Source: Parvibaculaceae bacterium PLY_AMNH_Bact1 (lineage in GTDB: Bacteria > Pseudomonadota > Alphaproteobacteria > Parvibaculales > Parvibaculaceae). Taken from it: 64,000 bases of DNA. Numbering within the stretch: position 1 is the first letter of the stretch; every line of letters starts with the position of its first letter. The DNA lies in NCBI GenBank assembly GCA_032881465.1, contig CP126168.1, positions 1,116,001 to 1,180,000 on the forward strand. The letters run 5' to 3'. This document shows positions 16,981 to 24,740 of the stretch, piece after piece. A model generated the notes under the pieces. That model ran no database searches. It had not been told where the DNA came from and saw nothing but the letters and a program-made list of their open reading frames with translations. Made by a program: the position numbers and the translations under genes.

Positions 16981-17877
16981 ATGAGCGGAACGGACAAAAT
17001 TGTGCCTCTTGCGGGCGTGCGAGACAAAGCGACATCAAACACAGTCGCGGGTCTTGAGCTGCCCACGTTTCAGTCTGGTTGGGTCTGGCTCGCGGGCGCG
17101 GGGCCAGGCGATCCCGGCCTGCTTACGCTGCATACAGTCAATGCGCTCCAGCAGGCGGATGTGATTGTGCATGATGCCTTGGTGAGCGACGAAATTCTTT
17201 CCCTCGCCTCGCCAGCGACAGAAAAGTTCTATGCAGGCAAGCGCGGCGGCAAGCCCAGTGCAAAGCAGCGAGATATCTCCGCAAAACTCATTGAGCTTGC
17301 ACGGCAAGGTAAGCGGGTGTTGCGCCTTAAAGGCGGAGATCCCTTCGTCTTTGGACGCGGTGGGGAAGAAGCGTTGAGCCTCGTTGAAGCGGGTATTCCC
17401 TTCCGGGTGATCCCGGGCGTCACCGCAGGTATTGGCGGCCTCGCCTATGCGGGCATTCCGGCAACCCATCGCGACACCAACCATGCGGTGACCTTTGTGA
17501 CTGGCCACATGGCAGGCGGCGATGTGCCCGAGAACCTGGATTGGGCGGCAATCGCAAAAGGCTCGCCAGCCATCGTGCTCTATATGGCGCTCTCCCATCT
17601 CGAAGCGATTGTGCAGCTGCTCCTTGAGAATGGCCGTCTCCCCGGCGAGCCCATTGCCTTTGTGCGGAACGCAAGCCTGCCTGATCAGGAAGTGTTGGAA
17701 GCAACGCTCGGTGCGGCTGTTGCTGAAGTCAAACGCACCGGGTTCAAAGGCCCGGCCATTATTGCCATCGGTGAGATTGTTCGGATGCGACAAAGCCTTG
17801 ATTGGCTGGGAGCGCTCAACGGCAAAGTGTTGAAGACAGATCCGCTCGGAACCCGCTCAGTCGAAGATACAGCCTGA
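16981..17877 (+). CDS. cobA: Uroporphyrinogen-III C-methyltransferase
   Basis: 298-residue SAM-dependent methyltransferase that methylates uroporphyrinogen III at C2 and C7 to make precorrin-2, the entry to cobalamin (and sirohaem). Motifs in order: WLAGAGPGDPGLLTLHTV, DALVSDEI, YAGKRGGKPS, RLKGGDPFVFGRGGEE, IPGVTAGIGGLAYAGIPATHR and HMAGGD. It lacks the CysG-type dehydrogenase/ferrochelatase domain, so it is a stand-alone SUMT. It has an unusually long N-terminal lead (about 38 residues) before the fold. It converges on the DUF1289 gene two bases away and lies close to a cobT-like gene. Confidence 0.93.
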   Translation: MSGTDKIVPLAGVRDKATSNTVAGLELPTFQSGWVWLAGAGPGDPGLLTLHTVNALQQADVIVHDALVSDEILSLASPATEKFYAGKRGGKPSAKQRDISAKLIELARQGKRVLRLKGGDPFVFGRGGEEALSLVEAGIPFRVIPGVTAGIGGLAYAGIPATHRDTNHAVTFVTGHMAGGDVPENLDWAAIAKGSPAIVLYMALSHLEAIVQLLLENGRLPGEPIAFVRNASLPDQEVLEATLGAAVAEVKRTGFKGPAIIAIGEIVRMRQSLDWLGALNGKVLKTDPLGTRSVEDTA

Positions 17878-17879
17878 AA

Positions 17880-18074
17880 CTAGTCAGGTGCGACCAGCCC
17901 CACATCTGCAAAACGACCCGCCAGCTCATCCATAATCACATCGCGCTCTTCGTGACTATACTGGCTCCAACCACCGATCTCTTTCAGCGTGCGCCCGCAT
18001 CCACGACAGAAACCCAACCGACCGTCGACGGCGCAGAGCCGCTTACAGGGACTTCTAATGGGGTCGGTGGACAT
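17880..18074 (-). CDS. DUF1289 small cysteine-rich protein
   Basis: 64-residue DUF1289 protein with four conserved cysteines, SPCKRLCAVDG and FCRGCGRTLKEIGGW, likely binding a metal or Fe-S cluster. The start was set at ATG 18074 (MSTDPIRSPCKR), which matches the family length; a longer version from 18131 adds only unrelated basic residues. It is divergent from the cobT-like gene, a neighbourhood seen often for this family in alphaproteobacteria, but its function is not known. Confidence 0.85.
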   Translation of the reverse strand: MSTDPIRSPCKRLCAVDGRLGFCRGCGRTLKEIGGWSQYSHEERDVIMDELAGRFADVGLVAPD

Positions 18075-18184
18075 AGCGCTCACTTTCTTCTCTGATCGGC
18101 GACCATACAAGCCACATCGCGATTTGGCCATCGGTGGCTGAACGCTCTATATAGCCTCACAAAAGTAAAAGTCAGGAGCCTTCT

Positions 18185-19156
18185 ATGGACCGTGCCGCAA
18201 CCGGCCTGCCGTTTGATGACATTCGCCGATTGATTGAGGGGCCGCCGCTTCCCGACAATGAAGCTGCCGACAGCGTGCGTGCCCAGAGCGAGCCTGGGCT
18301 TGGCGAGCTTCAAGAACTGGGTGAATGGTTGGCCGCCTGGCAGGGGCGGCCGAACCCGGCCATTACCCAGCCGTTGGTCGCGGTTTTTGCCGCAAACCAC
18401 AACATTCTCGATCAAGGCGTTGCCGAAGACCCTATGTCAGCGACCCAGGACCGTGTGGAACTGATCGCCGCTGGCGGCGCTGCCGTGTCGCGCGCAGCCC
18501 TTCAGAGTAATGTTGGTTTGAAAGTCTTTGACTTGGCGCTCGATCTGCCAACTCCCGATATCACCCTTGAAGATGCACTGGACGAAGCAGCATGCGCGGC
18601 CACCATGGCATTTGGCATGGAAGCCATCGCTGGGGGGGCGGATCTACTCTGTGTGACCGATATTGGTGTCGGGAATCGCACCGTCGCCGCAGCCGTTGCA
18701 TTGGCACTTTTTGGCGGAGCCGCGGAAGATTGGCTCGTCGGGGAGCCAGCGGACAAAAAGGAGCAGAGCCAAAAACAGGCCGTGGAGAGCGCCGTCTCGC
18801 GCCTTGGAGGCGAAGCCAGCGACCCATTGGAAGTTCTGCGTCGGGTTGGGGGGCGCGAATTTGCCGCAATTGCTGGCGCCATCTTGGCGGCGCGCTATCA
18901 GAAAATCCCTGTCCTCCTGGACGGACCAGTTTCCGTCGCGGCAGCTGCTGTTCTAAGGGCCTTGAACCCGGCGACGATTGCGCATTGTCGCGCAACCCAT
19001 GTTGATGCGGACAGCGGTCATAAACGCCTCTTGACGGAACTGGGGTTAGAGCCACTTCTTGATCTCGGACTGCAGGGCAGCAGTGGGTTAGGCTCTGTTC
19101 TGGCCGTCGATCTGTGCAGATCTGCTGCCATTGCTGTTCAGAAACCGGGCGCTTAG
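18185..19156 (+). CDS. cobT: CobT-like nicotinate-nucleotide-DMB phosphoribosyltransferase, divergent
   Basis: 323-residue protein of the CobT family, which normally activates dimethylbenzimidazole for the lower ligand of cobalamin. Family features are present: FAANHNIL, DRVELIAAGGAAVSR, DIGVGNRTVAAAV, REFAAIAGAIL and PVLLDGPVSVAAAAVLRALNP. However, the two residues used in catalysis by characterised CobT are altered: the Glu before GIGNTT reads Asp (TDIGVGN), and the C-terminal RLGEGSGA, which holds the catalytic base, reads QGSSGLGS with no glutamate. The neighbouring cobA supports a cobalamin context. It could be a weak or altered enzyme, or use a different base. Family membership is sure; standard activity is doubtful. 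Confidence 0.75.
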   Translation: MDRAATGLPFDDIRRLIEGPPLPDNEAADSVRAQSEPGLGELQELGEWLAAWQGRPNPAITQPLVAVFAANHNILDQGVAEDPMSATQDRVELIAAGGAAVSRAALQSNVGLKVFDLALDLPTPDITLEDALDEAACAATMAFGMEAIAGGADLLCVTDIGVGNRTVAAAVALALFGGAAEDWLVGEPADKKEQSQKQAVESAVSRLGGEASDPLEVLRRVGGREFAAIAGAILAARYQKIPVLLDGPVSVAAAAVLRALNPATIAHCRATHVDADSGHKRLLTELGLEPLLDLGLQGSSGLGSVLAVDLCRSAAIAVQKPGA

Positions 19157-19161
19157 TTTCC

Positions 19162-19189
19162 TTGCAGATTGACAGTTTGTCAGTAAAAT
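19162..19189 (+). promoter_or_regulatory. Candidate promoter for acyl-CoA dehydrogenase
   Basis: TTGCAG, 16 bases, TAAAAT followed by CCCG. The TAAARTCCCG string (−10 plus discriminator) recurs before the genes at 24418 and 39112. A small inverted repeat TGACA-GTT-TGTCA (19170-19182) lies between the boxes and could be an operator. Confidence 0.4.
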
Positions 19190-19256
19190 CCCGCCAAACC
19201 TAATCGCCGGAGACCCCCCTTCGGCATTTAGCCAGAATACCCAGGAGGTACTTCCT

Positions 19257-20447
19257 ATGGACATGAGTTTCTCGTCAGAAGACCTGGCGTTTCGCGATGA
19301 AGTGCGCACTTTCATCGAAGAAAACTATCCATGCATTACCAACACACGTTCCCGTGGCGACATGAGCCGAGACGACATGCTCGCCTGGCACAAGATCCTC
19401 GCCAAAAAAGGGTGGGTCGCACCACATTGGCCAGCGGAGCATGGCGGTTCAGGCTGGACCATCACGCAACGGTATATCTGGAATGAAGAATGCGCGCGGG
19501 CTGAAACCACGCCGCTGCTTCCCTTCGGTCTCTCTATGGTCGGACCTGTGATCTACACCTACGGGAATGAAGAGCAGAAAAAACGCTTCCTGCCAGGTAT
19601 CTACAATGGCGAAGACTGGTGGTGTCAGGGCTATTCAGAGCCAGGTGCGGGATCTGACCTTGCTTCACTGAAGACCAAAGCGGTCCGTGAAGGCGATCAC
19701 TACGTCATTAACGGTCAGAAAACCTGGACAACCTTGGCGCAGTTCGCGGACTGGATGTTCTGCCTGGCGCGCACCGATCCCGATGCAAAAATGCAGGAAA
19801 GCATCTCCTTCTTCCTGATCGACATGAAGACACCAGGCATTGAAGTGCGTCCCATCATCACGATGGATGGGGCTCATGAGGTGAATGAGGTTTACCTCGA
19901 CAATGTCAAAGTGCCCGCTGAGAACATGATCGGCGAGGAGAACAAAGGCTGGACCTACGCCAAATTCCTGCTCGGCAATGAGCGCTCTGGGATTGCCGGT
20001 GTGGCCCGCTCGAAAAAGGCCGTTGAACGGCTGAAAAACATCGCGGGCAGTGAACTGCTTGATGGTGAGCCGCTCATCAAGGATGGCGAATTCGGCCGGA
20101 AGATAGCAGAAGTCGAGATCGACCTCTCTGCACTGGAAGTGACTGAATTGCGGACCTTGGCGGCTGAAAGCCGGGGGCAGGGGCCAGGGCCTGAAAGCTC
20201 CATCCTCAAGATCAAGGGGACGGAAATCCAGCAGCGGATTACAGAGCTTGCTCTAGAGGCCGTAGGGAATTACGCGCATGTTTATGCCCCACATGGGAAG
20301 GAAGAGGGCGACAATGCCTTCACACCCGGACCGGAATACTCCATCGGAGTTGCGCAGAACTACCAGAACATGCGGAAAACGTCGATCTATGGCGGATCGA
20401 ACGAAATTCAGCATAACATTATTGCCAAAATGGTGTTGGGCCTCTAA
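19257..20447 (+). CDS. Acyl-CoA dehydrogenase, alpha-type subunit
   Basis: 396-residue FAD acyl-CoA dehydrogenase catalysing the first step of beta-oxidation. N-terminal MDMSFSSEDLAFRDEVRTFI, FAD-binding QGYSEPGAGSDLASL and the C-terminal KTSIYGGSNEIQHNIIAK are present. The usual catalytic Glu of IYEGT is replaced (IYGGS); a glutamate in the helix used by isovaleryl- and long-chain enzymes, LLGNERSGIAGV, is the likely base. The next gene (20551) encodes a shorter dehydrogenase-like chain, an order known from alpha2beta2 enzymes for bulky substrates such as steroid side chains. It is a paralogue of the protein at 24741. Substrate class is an inference. Confidence 0.88.
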   Translation: MDMSFSSEDLAFRDEVRTFIEENYPCITNTRSRGDMSRDDMLAWHKILAKKGWVAPHWPAEHGGSGWTITQRYIWNEECARAETTPLLPFGLSMVGPVIYTYGNEEQKKRFLPGIYNGEDWWCQGYSEPGAGSDLASLKTKAVREGDHYVINGQKTWTTLAQFADWMFCLARTDPDAKMQESISFFLIDMKTPGIEVRPIITMDGAHEVNEVYLDNVKVPAENMIGEENKGWTYAKFLLGNERSGIAGVARSKKAVERLKNIAGSELLDGEPLIKDGEFGRKIAEVEIDLSALEVTELRTLAAESRGQGPGPESSILKIKGTEIQQRITELALEAVGNYAHVYAPHGKEEGDNAFTPGPEYSIGVAQNYQNMRKTSIYGGSNEIQHNIIAKMVLGL

Positions 20448-20550
20448 CACATAGGCCAATGGTCATTAAAAGGGTGCTGTCCGTGGATCTATCTGCGGGC
20501 AGTTACCTCAAAAAAACATAGCAAAGCGACTACCGCAGGGAAGAACCATC

Positions 20551-21681
20551 ATGGACTTTTCATTTACTGAAGAACAAACATTGCTGCGCAACACCGTGCA
20601 GAGCTTCCTTCAGGACAAATATGACTTCGACACACGCCGCAAGATTTCTGCGAGCGCTGATGGATGGAGCAAGGAAATCTGGGGCCAATTCGCTGAACTC
20701 GGCCTTCTGGCAGCTCCTTTCTCTGAAGAACAGGGCGGCCTTGGTGGCGGTCCCATCGAAACCATGATCCTTATGGAAGAATTCGGTCGCAACCTTGTGA
20801 TTGAGCCCTTCATGGAAACAGTCGTGATTTGCGGTGGTTTCCTCCGTGAAGCAGGCACAGCTGCACAGCAGGAAGCGCACGTTCCAGGCATCATTGGTGG
20901 CGAGAATGTTTGGGCATTCGGTTATGCGGAACCACAGGGTCGCTACAATCTGGCAGACCTCGTGACCACAGCGAAAGCCGATGGCGACGGCTATGTCCTC
21001 AACGGATACAAAGCGGTTGTTCTGGGTGCGCCTTGGGCAGACAAGCTCATCATCTCAGCCCGCACGAGCGGTGGTCAGCGCGATACAGACGGTGTCTCGC
21101 TCTTCATCGTTGATAAGTCAGCCGCTGGTGTATCTACCCGCGACTACCCAACAGTTGACGGGCGCCGTGCTTCTGAAATCACACTGGAAAATGTGAAGGT
21201 CGGTGCAGACGCTGTGATCGGCGAAGTTGGCAAAGCACTGCCGCTCATCGAAAAAGTCACAGATCAGGCAATTGCAGCGCTCAGCGCTGAAGCTGCTGGC
21301 GGCATGAAAGAGCTGAACGATGCGACGGTCGAATATTGTAAGACCCGCAAGCAGTTCGGTGTGCCAATTGGCAAGTTCCAGGTACTGCAGCACCGCATGG
21401 TCGACATGTTCATGGCATATGAGCAGTCCGTTTCTATGACCTATATGGTGACCTTGAAGCTGGGTGAGGGCGAAGAAGAACGTCTCAAAGCAGCATCAGG
21501 CGCGAAGGTTCAGATCGGCAAAGCAGGACGTTTTGTTGGTCAGCAGGCTGTTCAGCTGCATGGCGGCATGGGCATGACTGATGAACTCAATGTTGGTCAT
21601 TACTTCAAGCGTTTGACAATGATCGACACCCAGTTCGGCAATGTAGATCATCATCTGACCCGCTATTCGTCAGCTGCATAA
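20551..21681 (+). CDS. Acyl-CoA dehydrogenase-like subunit without catalytic Glu
   Basis: 376-residue acyl-CoA dehydrogenase homologue. The fold markers are clear (FSFTEEQTLLRNTVQSFL, GYAEPQGRYNLADL, CKTRKQFGVPIGKFQVLQHR, QLHGGMGMTDELNVGHYFKR), but the C-terminal catalytic segment IYEGTSQIQ is replaced by MIDTQFGNVDHHL, and the alternative Glu of LERLVLA is DQAIAAL. FAD may be bound between subunits. It probably forms a heteromer with the chain encoded just upstream (103 bases away) and contributes structure rather than catalysis. A rho-independent terminator follows. The pairing is inferred from gene order and residue loss. Confidence 0.82.
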   Translation: MDFSFTEEQTLLRNTVQSFLQDKYDFDTRRKISASADGWSKEIWGQFAELGLLAAPFSEEQGGLGGGPIETMILMEEFGRNLVIEPFMETVVICGGFLREAGTAAQQEAHVPGIIGGENVWAFGYAEPQGRYNLADLVTTAKADGDGYVLNGYKAVVLGAPWADKLIISARTSGGQRDTDGVSLFIVDKSAAGVSTRDYPTVDGRRASEITLENVKVGADAVIGEVGKALPLIEKVTDQAIAALSAEAAGGMKELNDATVEYCKTRKQFGVPIGKFQVLQHRMVDMFMAYEQSVSMTYMVTLKLGEGEEERLKAASGAKVQIGKAGRFVGQQAVQLHGGMGMTDELNVGHYFKRLTMIDTQFGNVDHHLTRYSSAA

Positions 21682-21703
21682 CGCGTCTGACAGGTAGATT
21701 TAG

Positions 21704-21735
21704 AAAGCCGCGGGACCCAGGTCTCGCGGCTTTTT
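21704..21735 (+). terminator. Rho-independent terminator
   Basis: Hairpin AAAGCCGCG…CGCGGCTTT with loop sequence containing GGACCCAGGTCT, followed by a T-run, 23 bases after the acyl-CoA dehydrogenase stop. Confidence 0.88.
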
Positions 21736-21757
21736 CTATGCCCATTCTATGCGGGCT

Positions 21758-23251
21758 TTATGGATAGGCTTTTGATAGCCGGTTGATTGAGTCTGGATTC
21801 GCCGGCAGCACTCGGTCGCGCGGGAAAGCGACACTGGCTCGTGTGCCGACACCCAGCTCGCTCTCAAGAGTGAATAGGCCGCCATGGGCTTCGGCAAGGC
21901 CTTTGACGATACTTAGACCAAGTCCGGTGCCTGAACCTGGGCGGGAAACGCCTTCTTTGCCCTGGCCGAATGTTTCGAGAACCTTTTCTAACTCATCTTC
22001 AGCAATGCCCGGCCCCTCGTCGTGGACACCGATGTAGAAGCCGCCATCAGATTGGTAGTCAGCAACGATATGAACCCGGCTGCCGCTTGGGGCAAATTTC
22101 ACAGCGTTCGTGAGAAGGTTCAGCCATATCTGCCGTACCGCGCGTTTGTCCGCATGCAGATCTGGTAGCGAACGGCTGAACCGTCTTTCTATCTTGATAT
22201 CATTGACGCTAGCCCGAAGATCCAGAAGCTTATGGCAATCGTCAGCGATACCGGACAGGTCGACTCGCTCTTCAAAGATTGAATATTGGCCAGATTCGAT
22301 CTTAGAGAGATCGAGAATGTCGTTGATGAGTGCGAGCAGATGGTGACCGCTTGAGTGTATGTCGCCGGTATATTGAAGATATTTTTCATTCTCCAGCGGT
22401 CCAAAAACTTCTCGGCTGATAATTTCAGAAAACCCGATAATGGCGTTGAGCGGCGTGCGGAGTTCGTGGCTCATATTGGCCAGGAATTGGGATTTTGCGC
22501 GGCTCGCATCCTCTGCATTTGCGCGGGCTTTATCTGAACTCTGTTTTGCCTGGGACAGGGCTTCAATTAACTCGCTCTTTTCAATCGACATCTCGATCAT
22601 TTTTTGCGCAGCACGGTTGATGCGAATTGCATGTCCGGTCATCGACGCGAAAAAGCCGCAATAGGCCAAGGCCATTACCCAGTAGATCGGATCGGGGTGG
22701 CTCAACAGGCTGGCAAGCAAGAAGACCGAATTGATTCCGGCCGCGCCGAAAAAATTGGGGATGTAGGAGGCGTTTACCAGGGTGATTGGCGCAAGCGACA
22801 TGGCAACTACGACCAGTAGGTAGAAGTTGTTCATCAACACACCTTCCGCCCAGAAGAGTGCAATACATGAAGCCCACACAGCACTGTACAAGGTCGATCC
22901 TCCGACCAACCTGATTGCCCAGATTTTATCGTCGCGTTTCGTAAGAACGGTTTGCTCGGTGGCATTCAGGAAAGCGCGAGCGTTTGCCGAGTTGAGAATT
23001 TGTGCTGCAGTTGTTGCGACCGTCCAACCGAGAATTACTGGCCAATCAACCCAAAAGAGAAACGTAGGTGCGAGTACAAAAAGAATCGGGAGGTTCTGCT
23101 TGTAGCTGCTGGCGTGCGAGTGAGCGACTTGGCGCTTGAGCTGCTGGTCAAGCGGAATTCTCCGATCATCAACCGGCCAGCGACTAGCCCAACCGTTCCT
23201 GAATTTGAACATCGTCCCAGAGCCCCCCGGCGCCGCATAACCACAAGACAT
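21758..23251 (-). CDS. Membrane sensor histidine kinase
   Basis: 497-residue histidine kinase. The N-terminal half (about 50-210) holds six hydrophobic segments with no periplasmic domain, such as LPILFVLAPTFLFWVDW and LLVVVAMSLAPITLV; a short coiled coil leads to HisKA with His262 in ANMSHELRTPLNAIIGFSE. The HATPase has QIWLNLLTNAVKF (N box), VHDEGPGIAEDELEKVLETF (G1/F) and GTGLGLSIVKGLAEAHGG (G2). There is no receiver domain and no response regulator beside it, so it is an orphan here. ATG at 23212 (MFKFRNGW) is an equally plausible start. It sits between fatty-acid genes on the opposite strand; stimulus unknown. Confidence 0.88.
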   Translation of the reverse strand: MSCGYAAPGGSGTMFKFRNGWASRWPVDDRRIPLDQQLKRQVAHSHASSYKQNLPILFVLAPTFLFWVDWPVILGWTVATTAAQILNSANARAFLNATEQTVLTKRDDKIWAIRLVGGSTLYSAVWASCIALFWAEGVLMNNFYLLVVVAMSLAPITLVNASYIPNFFGAAGINSVFLLASLLSHPDPIYWVMALAYCGFFASMTGHAIRINRAAQKMIEMSIEKSELIEALSQAKQSSDKARANAEDASRAKSQFLANMSHELRTPLNAIIGFSEIISREVFGPLENEKYLQYTGDIHSSGHHLLALINDILDLSKIESGQYSIFEERVDLSGIADDCHKLLDLRASVNDIKIERRFSRSLPDLHADKRAVRQIWLNLLTNAVKFAPSGSRVHIVADYQSDGGFYIGVHDEGPGIAEDELEKVLETFGQGKEGVSRPGSGTGLGLSIVKGLAEAHGGLFTLESELGVGTRASVAFPRDRVLPANPDSINRLSKAYP

Positions 23252-23459
23252 GTGGCCCTCTCTTCAAGTGCGGGGAGCCTCGGCTAAAAGTGTTAAAAAC
23301 CGCTTCGAAGGCTTGGTTAAAAAACTTTTGTGGTATGCGAAAACCAGTGGAAAACAGCCCATGTTTCGTGCTGATCTGGTGGCCGTGCACACTTAAGTCT
23401 ATAAAATAAAACAACAATTTCCGCGGGAAGCGGACAGAACGCAGGGAACAAAAAGGTCC

Positions 23460-24260
23460 ATGTCAGATCCACTTATTTTCGAAAAGAATGGTCACATCGT
23501 CACACTCACCATCAATCGACCCGAAAGTCGCAATCCTTTAGGTGAGGCAGAGGACGCGGAAAACTTCACGGAAGCAGCTCGGCGTATCAACGAAGACATG
23601 GATGTACGCTGTGTGATCCTGACTGGGGCCGGCTCTGCATTCTCCGCAGGTGGCAATGTTAAGGCCATGCGTGAAAAGGGTGGGGGATTTGGTGGCCCAG
23701 GTGTTCAGATTGCAGATCGTTACCGCAATGGCATTCACCGCATCGTCAAATCGATCTGGAACATGCAGGTCCCGGTGATTGCGGCTGTGAATGGCCCGGC
23801 AATTGGACTTGGCAATGATGTAGCTTGTATGTGCGATACGCGGATCGCATCTGATAAAGCAAAGTTCGGGGTAACCTTCCTCAAAATTGGTCTTGTGCCG
23901 GGCGACGGGGGTGCATGGTTGCTGCCGAAGATTATCGGCATGGCCCGCGCGTCGGAGCTTTTCTTCACTGGCGATGTGATCAGTGCTGAGAAAGCGGAAA
24001 ACTGGGGGTTGGTATCAGAGGTGGTGCCTCATGATGATCTTATGGCGCGGGCAAATGACTTGGCGGAACGCATCTGCGGTCAGTCGCCCAACGTGCTGCG
24101 TATGACCAAGCGCTTGATGAGAGAAGGCATGATGAACTCCTATGACACTGTCATGGAGATGTCAGCCAACATGCAGGCTCTGGCGCATCATACGGACGAC
24201 CATAGAGAGGCGCTTGATGCCTTCTTTGAGAAGAGGGCGCCCACCTTTAAAGGCCAATAG
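23460..24260 (+). CDS. Crotonase / enoyl-CoA hydratase family protein
   Basis: 266-residue crotonase-fold protein. The oxyanion-hole strands are AFSAGGNVKAMREKGGG and NGPAIGLGNDVACMCDTRIA. Of the two catalytic glutamates of rat enoyl-CoA hydratase, the first (PEILLG) is replaced (TFLKIGLVPGDGG), while the one in ASELFFTGDVI is kept, so it may be an isomerase or have a modified activity. It probably acts in the same beta-oxidation route as the neighbouring acyl-CoA dehydrogenases. A terminator follows at 24291. Confidence 0.85.
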   Translation: MSDPLIFEKNGHIVTLTINRPESRNPLGEAEDAENFTEAARRINEDMDVRCVILTGAGSAFSAGGNVKAMREKGGGFGGPGVQIADRYRNGIHRIVKSIWNMQVPVIAAVNGPAIGLGNDVACMCDTRIASDKAKFGVTFLKIGLVPGDGGAWLLPKIIGMARASELFFTGDVISAEKAENWGLVSEVVPHDDLMARANDLAERICGQSPNVLRMTKRLMREGMMNSYDTVMEMSANMQALAHHTDDHREALDAFFEKRAPTFKGQ

Positions 24261-24290
24261 AAAAATACGTAGGGAAACCGGGGTGTTTCG

Positions 24291-24323
24291 AGGCGGTGCT
24301 GAACATATCTGCACCGCCTTTTT
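24291..24323 (+). terminator. Rho-independent terminator
   Basis: Perfect 9-bp stem AGGCGGTGC/GCACCGCCT with an 11-base loop and five Ts, about 30 bases after the crotonase stop. Confidence 0.9.
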
Positions 24324-24347
24324 GCCCGTTTTTGCAGAGGCTTTTCG

Positions 24348-24376
24348 TTGCTGAATGGCCCCTCAGCCATTAAAGT
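24348..24376 (+). promoter_or_regulatory. Candidate promoter for ABM-fold gene
   Basis: TTGCTG, 17 bases, TAAAGT followed by CCCG, 41 bases before the start at 24418 and just after the crotonase terminator, so a new transcript is expected here. Confidence 0.45.
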
Positions 24377-24417
24377 CCCGTCAAATTCAAAATTCACAAT
24401 ATTCAGGGAGAAATTCC

Positions 24418-24714
24418 ATGGGCGCGATTGGCGTTGTAGCGACATTGAAAGTGCAGGCAGGCAAGGAAGCTGATTTCGAAGCAACCTTCAAAGATCTGCG
24501 TGACAAAGTTCAGTCCAATGAGGATGGCAATCTTCAATATGACCTCACCCGGTCAAAAGCAGATGCACAGACCTATGTCATCATGGAGAAATACGCGTCC
24601 CAGGAAGCGCTCGAAGCGCACGGGCAGACGGAATATTTCAAGGCAGCTGGCCCTGCACTTGGTGCTGTTCTCGCCGGCGCGCCGGACATTCAGTATCTCG
24701 ACATTCTAGACTAA
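24418..24714 (+). CDS. ABM-domain (antibiotic biosynthesis monooxygenase-like) protein
   Basis: 98-residue dimeric alpha/beta barrel protein. VVATLKVQAGKEADFEATFKDL, NLQYDLTRSKADAQTYVIMEKYAS and QTEYFKAAGPALGAVLAG are the normal ABM pattern. The start at 24418 has AGGGAG upstream. The family includes small quinone-forming or haem-degrading oxygenases and regulators of uncertain role; it has the size of YgiN-like proteins. It is 26 bases before an acyl-CoA dehydrogenase gene, with which it is likely co-transcribed, and may act as an accessory protein. No catalytic residues can be identified with confidence. Confidence 0.82.
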   Translation: MGAIGVVATLKVQAGKEADFEATFKDLRDKVQSNEDGNLQYDLTRSKADAQTYVIMEKYASQEALEAHGQTEYFKAAGPALGAVLAGAPDIQYLDILD

Positions 24715-24740
24715 TCAGTCGAGCTCAGTAGGAGACATTC

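Noticed and set aside
17035-17793. 252-codon frame antisense to cobA
   Set aside because: Mirror of a conserved gene, no recognisable domain or start context.
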